Source: Cryobacterium sp. Y50
Lineage (GTDB): Bacteria > Actinomycetota > Actinomycetes > Actinomycetales > Microbacteriaceae
Reading direction: 5' to 3'
Assembly: GCF_002929805.1 (NCBI RefSeq)
Contig: NZ_PJJM01000080.1
Location: 1 to 58,390 of the forward strand
DNA length: 58,390 nucleotides
Both the position numbers and the translations under genes were made by a program. Shown here one piece after another: positions 7,648 through 15,522 of the stretch. How positions within the stretch are numbered: position 1 is the stretch's first letter; every line of letters begins with the position of its first letter. The notes under the pieces are model-generated. The model did not search any database and was not told the origin of the DNA. It worked only from the letters and a program-made list of their open reading frames with translations.

Positions 7648-8372
7648 CGCAGCTCGCTGACGAAAGTATCGCGCCGACCGATTCGCCCGCTCCCAGCCTC
7701 TGGCGTTTTCTGCGGACCGCGCTCAGCGCTGCCGTGCTCCTGCTCGTCGTCGGGCTCGGCCTGGCGCTCGTTGTCATTCCCAAGTCGACCGGTGCGACCC
7801 CGCTGACCGTGCTGACCAGCTCGATGGAGCCGGGACTTTCGCCCGGTACTGTCGTGATCGTGCGCCCGGTCGACGCCAACGCGCTGCAGATTGGAGACGT
7901 CGTTACCTATCAAATGGAGTCCGGCGACGCCAAGGTCGTGACGCATCGCATCCTCTCGATCATTTCGAACTCAGAAGGATCACGTTCCTTCATCGTGCAG
8001 GGTGACAACAACAGTCTGCCCGACGACGACCCCGTGCTGGCCGAGCAAATTCATGGTCGGCTCTGGTACGCGGTACCCTTCGTCGGCTACGTCAACAATG
8101 TGATCACCGAAGCAAACCGGGCCTGGATCTTCCCCGTGGTGACCGTGGCCCTGTTCGCCTATGCCTGCTTCATGGTGGCCGGCGACATGCTCGACCGCAG
8201 AAAAACCCGCAAAGGGGCAGCGGATGCCGACGACCAGGCCCTCGGGTTACGAGACGCGCAGCACGATCTTGCCGCGGGTGTGACCCTGTTCGAGCAGCCG
8301 GTGCGCGGCGGCGCCCTCGGCGAGTTCGAACACGGAATCGACGTGCACACGCACGGTTCCGCTGGAGAGTAG
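7644..8372 (+). CDS. SipW-type signal peptidase I (third of three)
   Basis: A family S26 membrane peptidase of 242 residues. A transmembrane helix (about 25-46) leads to the catalytic Ser60 in TSSMEPG. The general base is His101 in VTHRI, with VQGDNN following, and a second helix lies at about 160-180. It is closely related to the peptidase at 321 (both have PLTVLTSSMEPG, GDVxTYQME and NRAW). GTG at 7644 overlaps the previous stop. The last 40 or so residues, after KTRKGAADADD, have no counterpart in the other two peptidases and lie antisense to the end of the dehydrogenase gene at 8247. The original stop codon was probably lost and the frame extended. Confidence 0.86.
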   Translation: MTQLADESIAPTDSPAPSLWRFLRTALSAAVLLLVVGLGLALVVIPKSTGATPLTVLTSSMEPGLSPGTVVIVRPVDANALQIGDVVTYQMESGDAKVVTHRILSIISNSEGSRSFIVQGDNNSLPDDDPVLAEQIHGRLWYAVPFVGYVNNVITEANRAWIFPVVTVALFAYACFMVAGDMLDRRKTRKGAADADDQALGLRDAQHDLAAGVTLFEQPVRGGALGEFEHGIDVHTHGSAGE

Positions 8373-9224
8373 GGCCGAGATCTCGTCCAGCGCGCGCGCG
8401 TCGGGGGACACCTTGAAACCGGTCGCGCGGCGGCCGGCGGCTGTGGCATCCGCTGCCATGGTCGGCCAGCTGCCGGTCGGTGCGTTCACGAGCAGGCCGC
8501 CGGGGCGCAGGGCCGTGAGCGAGCGGGTGCCGGTGTTGTCGTGCACGTTGCCGATGAGGTCGATGACCGAGTCGAGATCGTGGGCCACTTCCTCGAAGCG
8601 GGTTGTGCTGTAGTCGATGACCTCGTGTGCGCCGAGCTCGCGCAGAAAGTCGAGGTTGCGAGTCGACGCCGTCGCGGTCACGTGCGCTCCCAACACCCGG
8701 GCAAACTGTACCGCGAAGTGACCGACGCCGCCGCTGCCAGCGTGCACGAGCATCCGCTGCCCGGAAGCTGCCCCGGCGAGTTTGACCATGCCCCAGGCGG
8801 TCAACGCCGCGATCGGAACGGCGGCCGCTTCGGCGTGGCTGAGCCGGGCCGGTTTGTGCGTGACGCTCATGCTCGAGACCGAGACAAACTCGGCGAAGCT
8901 GCCGCCGGTGCGCGGCACCCGACCCATGCCGTAGACGGCGTCACCGGGCTGCAGCGGCGAGGCGTCGAACGCCGCGCGCACGACGATTCCGCTGAAGTCG
9001 TTGCCGAGGATGGTCGGATAGCTCTCGATCGCGGCCGCGACGCCCTTGCCCGCACGGGTCTTGGCGTCGATCGGGTTGAGACCGGCGGCGACGACCTTGA
9101 TGAGCACCTCGTCGGAAATCTGTCGGGGCAGCGGCCGATCGACCAGGTGCAACACCTCGGGGGCGCCGGTCTCGTCGATGATGAGGGCGCGCATGGTCTC
9201 CGGCAGTTCGTATTCAGTAGCCAT
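8247..9224 (-). CDS. Zinc-independent MDR oxidoreductase (quinone reductase-like)
   Basis: A medium-chain dehydrogenase/reductase of about 325 residues. It has the GroES-like N-terminal domain (ALIIDETGAPEVL, NPIDAKTRAG, ILGNDFSGIV) and a Rossmann domain with the nucleotide-binding run HAGSGGVGHFAVQFA. The usual structural-zinc cysteines are absent, so it belongs to the quinone oxidoreductase / enoyl reductase branch and should use NADPH. The C-terminus HTRGKIVLRV is typical. The start is uncertain: ATG at 9224, 9233 or 9194 are all possible, and no candidate has an ideal ribosome site. It overlaps the third signal peptidase gene by 126 bases tail to tail. Confidence 0.85.
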   Translation of the reverse strand: MATEYELPETMRALIIDETGAPEVLHLVDRPLPRQISDEVLIKVVAAGLNPIDAKTRAGKGVAAAIESYPTILGNDFSGIVVRAAFDASPLQPGDAVYGMGRVPRTGGSFAEFVSVSSMSVTHKPARLSHAEAAAVPIAALTAWGMVKLAGAASGQRMLVHAGSGGVGHFAVQFARVLGAHVTATASTRNLDFLRELGAHEVIDYSTTRFEEVAHDLDSVIDLIGNVHDNTGTRSLTALRPGGLLVNAPTGSWPTMAADATAAGRRATGFKVSPDARALDEISALLSSGTVRVHVDSVFELAEGAAAHRLLEQGHTRGKIVLRVS

Positions 9225-9257
9225 GCTCCCCATTCTGCCGCTTCGCGCCCGCCCCAT

Positions 9258-9279
9258 CACTTTTCGGGCCTGAAAAGTG
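9258..9279. promoter_or_regulatory. Inverted repeat upstream of MDR oxidoreductase
   Basis: CACTTTTC at 9258-9265 pairs with GAAAAGTG at 9272-9279 across a six-base spacer, about 34 bases upstream of the oxidoreductase start. The position and dyad form suit an operator for a dimeric repressor. No regulator gene is adjacent. Confidence 0.4.
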
Positions 9280-9327
9280 GGCCCACGGAGCGGGAGCGGG
9301 CGCGCTCCAAACATTGAACTGGCTCGC

Positions 9328-9432
9328 TCACTCTTGGGCGGTGAAGGGTCGCAAAACGTCCGAAACCGACTCCGAAAGGACGATTTGCGACCACTCATCC
9401 CCGTTGCCCACATATTCGCCGATGGAGCGCAC
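9328..9432 (-). pseudogene. Possible small ORF or gene remnant
   Basis: Read on the minus strand from GTG at 9432, this 34-codon frame (VRSIGEYVGNGDEWSQIVLS to LRPFTAQE) has the amino-acid balance and GC-rich third positions of real coding sequence, unlike other frames here. I recognise no family. It may be the 3' end of a decayed gene or a small protein. An imperfect inverted repeat covers part of it, so an RNA structure is an alternative reading. Confidence 0.2.
9347..9392. repeat. 15-bp inverted repeat (one mismatch), 16-base loop
   Basis: GGTCGCAAAACGTCC at 9347-9361 pairs with GGACGATTTGCGACC at 9378-9392 with a single mismatch. It would form a stable hairpin in either strand. It has no T-run. 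It lies in the non-coding stretch between two minus-strand genes. Confidence 0.45.
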
Positions 9433-9440
9433 GTTAGTAC

Positions 9441-9468
9441 CCGAGCCCAGGCGTCGAGCCGGGCTCGG
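9441..9468. repeat. 8-bp perfect hairpin
   Basis: CCGAGCCC at 9441-9448 pairs with GGGCTCGG at 9461-9468. It could act as a weak terminator downstream of the YqaJ-type gene, which is read on the minus strand and ends at 9629. No T-run is present. Confidence 0.3.
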
Positions 9469-9628
9469 GCTGGAGATGCGGTGGTTTGCGTCGCGTTCCG
9501 CGGGACATGCGCCAAAGCGCGGGACCTGCGCCAGTGTGCGGGAGTTTCAGCGAAGAGCATCCGTCGGTCGACAACGAACTGCGCGGGACCGACGCCCGTG
9601 CAGCGCGAAATCCAGCGCGGCCGGGTCG

Positions 9629-10282
9629 CTACCGGCGAGTCTGCTCGTCGAGGTTGTCGATCAGGGCGTTCGCGAGGCCGACCAGTATGGCGATTTGGTC
9701 TTCGTCACGTTCGATCCAGCGACATTCGGGCACCGGGGCCACCGGCACGAAGCCCCGGTGCTCTTCCCAGACCAGAAGCGTGCGGTCGGCCCCGAGCACG
9801 TATTGCTGCCACCATACCTGCCGCAAATAACTGCGCGGAATGCTGCGCCACGGCTTGCTGGTGGTCTTGATCTCGGCCAGGTGCAGATCGCCATTGGGCG
9901 CCACGCCGACGCCGTCGGGCGTGGCCAGGTGCCGCGGGTGCCCGAGCGACCGGAACAGGTTCGTGCTCGGCTCGATGCCGTAGTGCTCCAGCACCCAGGC
10001 AGCGATGACCGGCTCCCGAGCCCGCCCGTGGTCGGTGTAGCTGTTGCCGGTGAAGCTCGTGCCGTGCATTTTGTCGTGCGCCGCGTTCAGAATGGATTTC
10101 GGAGTCGACAGTTTCGCGACATCCGTTGCGGTGATTCCCTGGTTGCGCGCCCGAAGCCAGGCCACTCGGTCGGTCGAGTCAGCGACGATGCGCAGTGTGT
10201 GCGGTGCCGGTGCCGGCAGCAGAACGGATGCTTCAAGGTGCGGCTGGTCCAGATCGAAGAGGGACAGCGTTGAATTCGGCAC
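9629..10282 (-). CDS. YqaJ-like viral recombinase/exonuclease-fold protein
   Basis: A 217-residue protein with the PD-(D/E)XK nuclease pattern of the YqaJ family. The conserved N-terminal segment RARNQGITATDVAKL is followed by HGRAREPVIAAWVLEHYG (the Glu helix), then TPDGVGV and the catalytic-type strand LAEIKTTSK (E-x-K), then LRQVWWQQYVLGA. These proteins are usually phage-derived alkaline exonucleases, but a chromosomal stand-alone form is common in actinobacteria. No other phage gene is present. GTG at 10282 is my choice; GTG at 10327 is possible, and neither has a well-spaced ribosome site. Confidence 0.75.
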   Translation of the reverse strand: MPNSTLSLFDLDQPHLEASVLLPAPAPHTLRIVADSTDRVAWLRARNQGITATDVAKLSTPKSILNAAHDKMHGTSFTGNSYTDHGRAREPVIAAWVLEHYGIEPSTNLFRSLGHPRHLATPDGVGVAPNGDLHLAEIKTTSKPWRSIPRSYLRQVWWQQYVLGADRTLLVWEEHRGFVPVAPVPECRWIERDEDQIAILVGLANALIDNLDEQTRR

Positions 10283-10435
10283 CCCTCTATTGTGTGCCCG
10301 CGCGCCCGGTCGGCGCGCCACCGCCACGGGGTGCCGCTCGATTGCTTCACCCCGTCGTCGAAACCCTGAGAATTGTTATCGCGAAGTGACCTGAGTTCGC
10401 TAGCGTGAGTACACGGCAACCAATCGGGGAACACC

Positions 10436-11551
10436 ATGTCGCATCGCGTACGCACAGCTCGAGGCGCGGTCGCGATCACGCTCGCCGTTTTTCTGAGCGG
10501 ATGCGCTGGCCTCCCCGGCTTTCCCGCCGCGACCGACTCCCCGGTTGCGCAACTCGTCGCCGGCGTCGACTGCCAGGCGCCCAACCTCAATCACGAAATC
10601 GTTGAGCAGGACGGTGTTCCGACCCAGACCGACCTGACCGCCGAGCACCCGGCCGCGCCGGATCCCAGACGGGTTCCGGCCGACTTCGATCCCGTCGCCG
10701 CCTATCGCTGCACCTTCTTTGGCAGCCTCGACGACGCGCAGGGCCGCTGGTCGGCCGTGCAGGTCGAGACCCTCGAGGGCGACTTCGGCGCGCTGCTGTC
10801 GGCGCTCGCCGAACCCAGCGACCAGGCGGGCCCCAATCAGGCCTGCACCGCCGACATGGAGCTGGTGCCGGAACTCTGGCTCGAAAACACCGACGGTGAC
10901 GCACTTCGCGCCGCCTGGCCGCGCACCTCCTGCGGCAAAACCAAGCCGGCGACCCATACCGCTCTCGACGAGCTCGAGCTGACCGACACGACCCTGCTTC
11001 CGCTCGTGTTGCAGGTCACGCGAGAGGCGCTCGACGCCAATTGTGCGATGGGCACCGGCGCACCCGAACAGTCCCTGCTCTTTGGCACTACCGGCCTGCA
11101 GACGTACCTAAATCTCGGAGATATCGGGCAGGACGTGCAGATGATTCCCGCGTCGCCGGCCAAGACCCCGTCCTTGGCCGGCGTCGACGGCGCGAGCGTC
11201 TGCGTCTACACGGTCGATCCGCAGCAAGACCCCGACCTCAGCGAGCTCAACTCCGTCGAGGGAATCGATGACCTCGCTCTCGGCGCAATGATGAACCTGC
11301 AGTTCGGCACCTTTGCTGGCGCGAGCACCCTTGAAGCGGATGCGGCGGCGCTGCTCGCCGCCGCAGCATCCGCTTCGCAGGCGCCCGATTGCAGCACCGA
11401 CCCGACCCGGTTTGCGGTGCTCTGGCCGGAGCACGCAGGCACACGGCTCGACACGTCGATTCAGGTCGAACTCGACGGCTGCCAGCGGCTGTTCCTGCCC
11501 GGCAGCCACGCGCTCGTGCCCGCGCCGGAACTGCTCAACATCCTGAAATAA
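10436..11551 (+). CDS. Hypothetical lipoprotein
   Basis: A 371-residue secreted lipoprotein. It has a type II signal peptide with the lipobox LSGCAG (Cys at about 22) after a short hydrophobic core. The rest is Asp/Ala-rich and contains several spaced cysteines (QAPN, YRCTFF, NQACTAD, TSCGKT, DANCAMG, VCVYT, PDCSTD, DGCQRLF) that could form disulfides outside the membrane. I recognise no domain. ATG at 10436 has CGGGGA about five bases upstream. It stands alone between minus-strand genes and is convergent with the propeller-like gene at 11565, with only 13 bases between the stops. Confidence 0.7.
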   Translation: MSHRVRTARGAVAITLAVFLSGCAGLPGFPAATDSPVAQLVAGVDCQAPNLNHEIVEQDGVPTQTDLTAEHPAAPDPRRVPADFDPVAAYRCTFFGSLDDAQGRWSAVQVETLEGDFGALLSALAEPSDQAGPNQACTADMELVPELWLENTDGDALRAAWPRTSCGKTKPATHTALDELELTDTTLLPLVLQVTREALDANCAMGTGAPEQSLLFGTTGLQTYLNLGDIGQDVQMIPASPAKTPSLAGVDGASVCVYTVDPQQDPDLSELNSVEGIDDLALGAMMNLQFGTFAGASTLEADAAALLAAAASASQAPDCSTDPTRFAVLWPEHAGTRLDTSIQVELDGCQRLFLPGSHALVPAPELLNILK

Positions 11552-11564
11552 ACCGCGAGCGCGC

Positions 11565-12440
11565 TCAGCCAATCGACGCACGAAGTGGCGGGGCATTCGT
11601 TTGATGCGTGTGCAGTCGTCCGGTGCGGTCGAGAAAGTACAGACCACCCCGAGCGATGTTGATCTCCCCACTCAGCGGCGGGGTGTTTGCGAGCTCAGAG
11701 AAGCCGGTGCGGTCGAGTACCCCGAGCTTGCTCGTGCCGTAGGCCTTGGCATAGAGCACCCCGTTGTAGGCCGCCAGCGCGGTGAATCGCCCGCTCGAGG
11801 CGAGGCTGAAGGTCGACCGTGCCCAGACGTAGACGTGACGGCGCGTACGAATATAAAGCGCCTCATCGAGGGCGGCGAACTCGAACGGCCCGTCGGCGGG
11901 AACACCGTCCAGCCGGGTAAACGATGACCCGCGATAGCTGGAGATGGCGCACACCTCGGAATCATGATGACCGACATAGAGTTCCTGCTCAAATACCGTC
12001 AGGGCGAGAATGTCGATCGGGGACCCGACCACTGGAACCAGGTCACGGCCGTTGATGTACCAGAGGCCGGACTGTAAGCGAAAGTACGCGCGTCCGCAAA
12101 AGCTGGTCAGGAGCAGTTGCGAGGCCTCGGTTGTGGCGATGAAGGTGAACCGGCCGTTGCGATAGCGATGGATCGACGTGAGACCCGGATACCGGTCGGA
12201 CTCGGCCGTCAGATATAGGTCGGTGCCCACGGCGACGATGCGCGTGATTCCCACTGGGGCCTGAGGCACGGCGGCCAGGCTCGAACCGTCGAAGCAGAAC
12301 AGTGCATCTCGTCCGTAGACCAGCAAGTAGGTCTTTCCACCGACGTCGGTCAGATTGTGGGAATCGGCCGGGGCGCGGTCTACGAGTGCAGCAGGGCTGG
12401 ACGGTATTGCGCGGCGGCGGAGCAGGGCTGGCAAGGTCAT
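11565..12440 (-). CDS. Predicted seven-bladed beta-propeller protein, function unknown
   Basis: A 291-residue protein made of about seven irregular repeats. Each contains a short LY/YF strand: TYLLVYGRDALFCFDG, LYLTAESDRYPG, AYFRLQSGLWYING, LYVGHHDSEVCAI, LYIRTRRHVYVWA, LYAKAYGTSKLGV and LYFLDRTGRLHTH. The repeat spacing of 35-42 residues suggests a propeller fold, possibly a binding scaffold. There is no signal peptide, so it should be cytoplasmic. ATG at 12440 is preceded by a GAGGGGG ribosome site. It is divergent from the response regulator at 12639. No catalytic motif is seen. Confidence 0.6.
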   Translation of the reverse strand: MTLPALLRRRAIPSSPAALVDRAPADSHNLTDVGGKTYLLVYGRDALFCFDGSSLAAVPQAPVGITRIVAVGTDLYLTAESDRYPGLTSIHRYRNGRFTFIATTEASQLLLTSFCGRAYFRLQSGLWYINGRDLVPVVGSPIDILALTVFEQELYVGHHDSEVCAISSYRGSSFTRLDGVPADGPFEFAALDEALYIRTRRHVYVWARSTFSLASSGRFTALAAYNGVLYAKAYGTSKLGVLDRTGFSELANTPPLSGEINIARGGLYFLDRTGRLHTHQTNAPPLRASIG

Positions 12441-12638
12441 GGCCGGTGTCCCCCCTCTGGCGTACTTCGTGTCTGATCGATGTTGCCCGTTCCACCTCAG
12501 GATTTACGGCAGAATTTGGGACGAAACCTAAGGATTGCCCCAGCACGCGGAAAATTCGCACGCCCGGGCAAGTTTGCTCACAGTGCGGGCTGGGGTAACG
12601 CATAGTCGACTCATAGAAAAGTAGCGATACTTACTACT

Positions 12639-13385
12639 ATGAGCGCACGTGAGAGCACGCACACCGGCCACGGCCCCCGACTGACCAAGGCCGATGGCAG
12701 TGCCATTCGCGTACTCGTCGTCGACGACGAACCGACCCTCACCGATCTGCTCTCGATGGCGCTGCGCTACGAGGGCTGGGAGGTGCGCACTGCCGGCGAA
12801 GGCCGCCAGGCACTCACCATCGCCCGCGAATTCCGCCCCGACGCCATTGTGCTCGACATCATGCTGCCCGATATCGACGGCCTGCAGGTGCTGCAGCGGG
12901 TGCGCGCCGATGGCTACGAGACACCGGTGCTCTTTCTCACCGCCAAGGACTCGCTCGACGACCGCATCGCAGGCCTTACCGCCGGCGGCGACGACTACGT
13001 CACCAAACCCTTCAGCCTCGAGGAGGTCGTCGCCCGGCTGCGCGGCCTCATTCGACGTTCCACCCTTGCTGTGGCCGACTCGACCGATCCCCGCATCACC
13101 GTCGGCGACCTCACCCTCGACGAAGACAGCTACGAGGTGTTTCGCAACGGCGACGCCATCGAGCTGACCGCGACCGAGTTCGAACTGCTGCGCTTTCTCA
13201 TGCGCAACCCGCGCCGGGTGCTCAGCAAGGCCCAGATTCTCGATCGGGTCTGGAGTTACGACTTCGGCGGCAAGTCGAGCGTGGTCGAGATCTACATCTC
13301 CTATCTGCGCAAGAAGGTCGACGCTGGCCGCGAGCCGATGATCCACACGGTGCGTGGCGCCGGGTACATGCTCAAAACTGCATGA
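12639..13385 (+). CDS. OmpR-family response regulator
   Basis: A two-component transcription regulator of 248 residues. The receiver domain spans residues about 22-135, with acidic pocket Asp29/Asp30, phospho-acceptor Asp73 in VLDIMLPDIDG, the switch Thr101 and Lys123 in TKPF. The winged-helix DNA-binding domain (about 150-246) has LTATEFELLRFL and VEIYISYLRKKV. It resembles the MprA/TcrA/PrrA group of actinobacteria. There is no clear ribosome site before ATG 12639, so the message may be leaderless. It overlaps its histidine kinase by four bases (ATGA at 13382-13385), so the pair is co-translated. Confidence 0.93.
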   Translation: MSARESTHTGHGPRLTKADGSAIRVLVVDDEPTLTDLLSMALRYEGWEVRTAGEGRQALTIAREFRPDAIVLDIMLPDIDGLQVLQRVRADGYETPVLFLTAKDSLDDRIAGLTAGGDDYVTKPFSLEEVVARLRGLIRRSTLAVADSTDPRITVGDLTLDEDSYEVFRNGDAIELTATEFELLRFLMRNPRRVLSKAQILDRVWSYDFGGKSSVVEIYISYLRKKVDAGREPMIHTVRGAGYMLKTA

Positions 13386-14926
13386 TGCTTAAACTTCGAT
13401 CAAAGCGGATGCCCAGCCGCCGCTTGCCTTGGACCCTGCAGCGCAGTCTCGTGCTCACCGTCGTCGGGCTGCTCGCGCTTGTGAGCATTACAATCGGCAT
13501 CGTCAGCGTGGTCATTCTGCGCGCCTCCCTGGTCGACCGGCTCGACCTGCAGCTGGCCTCGGCCGCTGACCGCTCCAGGACCGCGCTCGGCGACGGAATC
13601 GGTGACAATGACGGCGACAGTCTCGGCGACCTGCCGGGCAACCCCCACTTCGGCACGCCGACGGCCGACAGCATTCTCAGCGGCCCGGCCCAGCCGCCTG
13701 GACTGCTCGCCCTCGTCTACGACGGAACCAGCATCACGACCGGCTACACCGACGACGCGAGCGGTGAAATCGAGTCGCTCACGTCGGAGCAGGTACAGCT
13801 TCTCGCCGACCACGTTAATCAGTCGACGCCGGTCACTGTGCACCTTGGTGGCGAACTCGGCGAGTACCGGGTGCAAGCTGAAACGTCCCGCACCGGCACG
13901 CTCTATCTGGTCGGTCTTCCGCTTTCCGGAGTTGCTGCCACGGCCGCCCAACTGGCCCTGATAGTCGGTCTTGTTTCGCTCGTCGGGCTCGTGATCGTCG
14001 CCATCATCGCCGCCTGGGTGGTGCGGCTGGCCCTGCGCCCGCTGCAGCGGGTCACGGCGACAGCCATCCGGGTCGCGCAGCTGCCGCTCGACCGCGGTGA
14101 AGTCTCGCTCGACGATCGGGTTCCGTCCGGCGATACCGATCCACGCACCGAGGTCGGCCGGGTCGGCGCAGCCCTCAACCGCATGCTCGACCACGTCGAC
14201 CTCGCTCTAGAGGCTCGCCAGGCGAGCGAGCGCAAGGTGCGCCAGTTCGTCGCCGACGCGAGCCACGAACTGCGCACGCCGCTGGCATCCATTCGCGGTT
14301 ATTCCGAACTCACCCGCCGCAGCGGCCAGGAACTACCGCCCGACGCCATGCACGCGCTCGGTCGCATCGAGTCGGAGTCCGTGCGCATGACCGGGCTGGT
14401 CGAAGACCTGCTGCTGCTTGCCCGCCTCGATGAGGGCCGCGAACTCGACCTGCAGCCGGTGGATCTCACAATGCTGCTCGTCGACGCCGTCAGCGACGCC
14501 CACGCTGCCGGCCCCGATCACGTCTGGAACCTCGAACTGCCCGAAGAACCGATCGAGGCGACCGGCGACGAACCGCGCCTGCGCCAGGTCATCGCCAATC
14601 TGCTCGCCAACGCCCGGGTGCACACGGATGCCGGCACCACAGTTCTGGTCGCGCTCGCCGGGCACGACGAACGCGCGGTGATAACGGTGACGGATGACGG
14701 TCAAGGCATCCCCGAGGAGCTCACGGCCACCCTGTTCGAGCGTTTTGCCCGCGGCGACAGCTCGCGCTTTCGCGCCGCCAACACCACAGGCGCACCGAGG
14801 AGTACCGGAAGCACCGGTCTCGGTTTGGCCATCGTGGCCGCGGTCATCGCCGCTCACCACGGCGAGGTCACCGTCGACAGCCGCCCCGGCCGCACAACCT
14901 TCCGCGTAGCCCTTCCCCTGGCCTGA
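13382..14926 (+). CDS. Membrane sensor histidine kinase
   Basis: The 514-residue partner of the preceding response regulator. Two membrane helices (about 22-47 and 188-213) flank an extracellular sensor of roughly 140 residues that contains an Asp/Gly-rich stretch (DGIGDNDGDSLGD) that could bind divalent cations. A HAMP linker follows, then the HisKA domain with phospho-His295 in ASHELRTP. The ATPase domain has the N box (VIANLLANARVH), G1 (VTDDGQGIP), the F box (LFERFARGD) and G2 (TGLGLAI). Its length and order are those of MprB/TrcS-type kinases, which sense envelope stress. The stimulus cannot be told from sequence. Confidence 0.92.
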   Translation: MMLKLRSKRMPSRRLPWTLQRSLVLTVVGLLALVSITIGIVSVVILRASLVDRLDLQLASAADRSRTALGDGIGDNDGDSLGDLPGNPHFGTPTADSILSGPAQPPGLLALVYDGTSITTGYTDDASGEIESLTSEQVQLLADHVNQSTPVTVHLGGELGEYRVQAETSRTGTLYLVGLPLSGVAATAAQLALIVGLVSLVGLVIVAIIAAWVVRLALRPLQRVTATAIRVAQLPLDRGEVSLDDRVPSGDTDPRTEVGRVGAALNRMLDHVDLALEARQASERKVRQFVADASHELRTPLASIRGYSELTRRSGQELPPDAMHALGRIESESVRMTGLVEDLLLLARLDEGRELDLQPVDLTMLLVDAVSDAHAAGPDHVWNLELPEEPIEATGDEPRLRQVIANLLANARVHTDAGTTVLVALAGHDERAVITVTDDGQGIPEELTATLFERFARGDSSRFRAANTTGAPRSTGSTGLGLAIVAAVIAAHHGEVTVDSRPGRTTFRVALPLA

Positions 14927-14952
14927 CTCGTTGGTCAGACGCGGTGGGCCGG

Positions 14953-15049
14953 GGGGCTAATTCAGGACATCCAGCAGCGGGGCATCCGCTCGCCGCGCAG
15001 TCTGGTGAGTGTCGAGGCTGGCGGCCGGCAGATCTCCTGAATTAGCCCC
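14953..15049. repeat. 15-bp perfect inverted repeat enclosing 67 bases
   Basis: GGGGCTAATTCAGGA at 14953-14967 is perfectly repeated in inverse orientation at 15035-15049. The element sits between the convergent histidine kinase and MarR genes. The arms are far apart for a simple terminator, so it may be a small palindromic intergenic element, or a bidirectional terminator with a structured loop. Confidence 0.5.
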
Positions 15050-15081
15050 GCAAGAAGGCAAGGGGGCAGGTTCGACGCGGG

Positions 15082-15522
15082 TCAGTCGGGAGTATTCAGG
15101 CGGGCGAGTAGCTCGGCGAACCGGGTGAGGTCCTCGGCGGGCCAACTTTGCAGCCGGTTGAGTAGGCGCGTCGACTTGTTGGCGCGCACCTCCGCGAGTT
15201 TCTGCACGGCCAAGGGGGTAAGCGCAAAATACTTGACCCGACCGTCGTCTTCATCGGCCTGGGTTGCTATCAAGCCGAGGTCAAACAGCGCTCTGGCCTG
15301 GCGGCTGATGATGCTCTTGTCGACCACCAGATTCTCGGCCAAGGCTCCAGCGTGGGTCGGACCGCAACGCTCGAGCGTGCGCATGAGCTTGAGCCCGAAC
15401 GGTTGCAGGGTCGGGTCGATGAACAGGGCAGTGTCGCGCATGCTCGCGCGGATGTTCCCCGCCAGCACCGTTATCTGCTCCTCAACGGCCGCCACGGCAG
15501 CATCCATGGTGATGATGGTCAT
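15082..15522 (-). CDS. MarR-family transcriptional regulator
   Basis: A 146-residue winged-helix regulator. The central segment (ALAENLVVDKSIISRQARAL) is the MarR recognition helix region, and ADEDDGRVKYFALTP is the wing with the characteristic DxR-type D-G-R. N- and C-terminal helices would form the dimer interface. Its start overlaps the stop of the MFS exporter (ATGA at 15519-15522), so the two are one operon with the exporter first. It probably represses the exporter and itself through the inverted repeat at 17234-17253. Ligands are unknown. Confidence 0.88.
   Translation of the reverse strand: MTIITMDAAVAAVEEQITVLAGNIRASMRDTALFIDPTLQPFGLKLMRTLERCGPTHAGALAENLVVDKSIISRQARALFDLGLIATQADEDDGRVKYFALTPLAVQKLAEVRANKSTRLLNRLQSWPAEDLTRFAELLARLNTPD

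Larger units (their letters stand above)
9225..9628. other. 404-base intergenic region with several inverted repeats
   Basis: No convincing full gene lies here. Visible structures are inverted repeats at 9258-9279, 9347-9392 and 9441-9468. There is a tandem 19-base-period repeat of GCGGGACMTGCGCCA at 9500 and 9519. A 34-codon minus-strand frame (9328-9432) has protein-like composition. The long plus-strand frames that cross this region are antisense to the YqaJ-type gene and show no family features. Confidence 0.45.

Noticed and set aside
9277..10273. Long plus-strand open frames covering the YqaJ-type gene and its downstream region
   Set aside because: They are antisense to a recognisable nuclease-family protein, Arg/Pro-rich in composition, and lack ribosome sites; typical shadow frames of GC-rich DNA.
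9629..10282. Prophage remnant signalled by the YqaJ-type nuclease
   Set aside because: No integrase, structural gene, att-like direct repeat or composition shift is seen around it; stand-alone copies are common.
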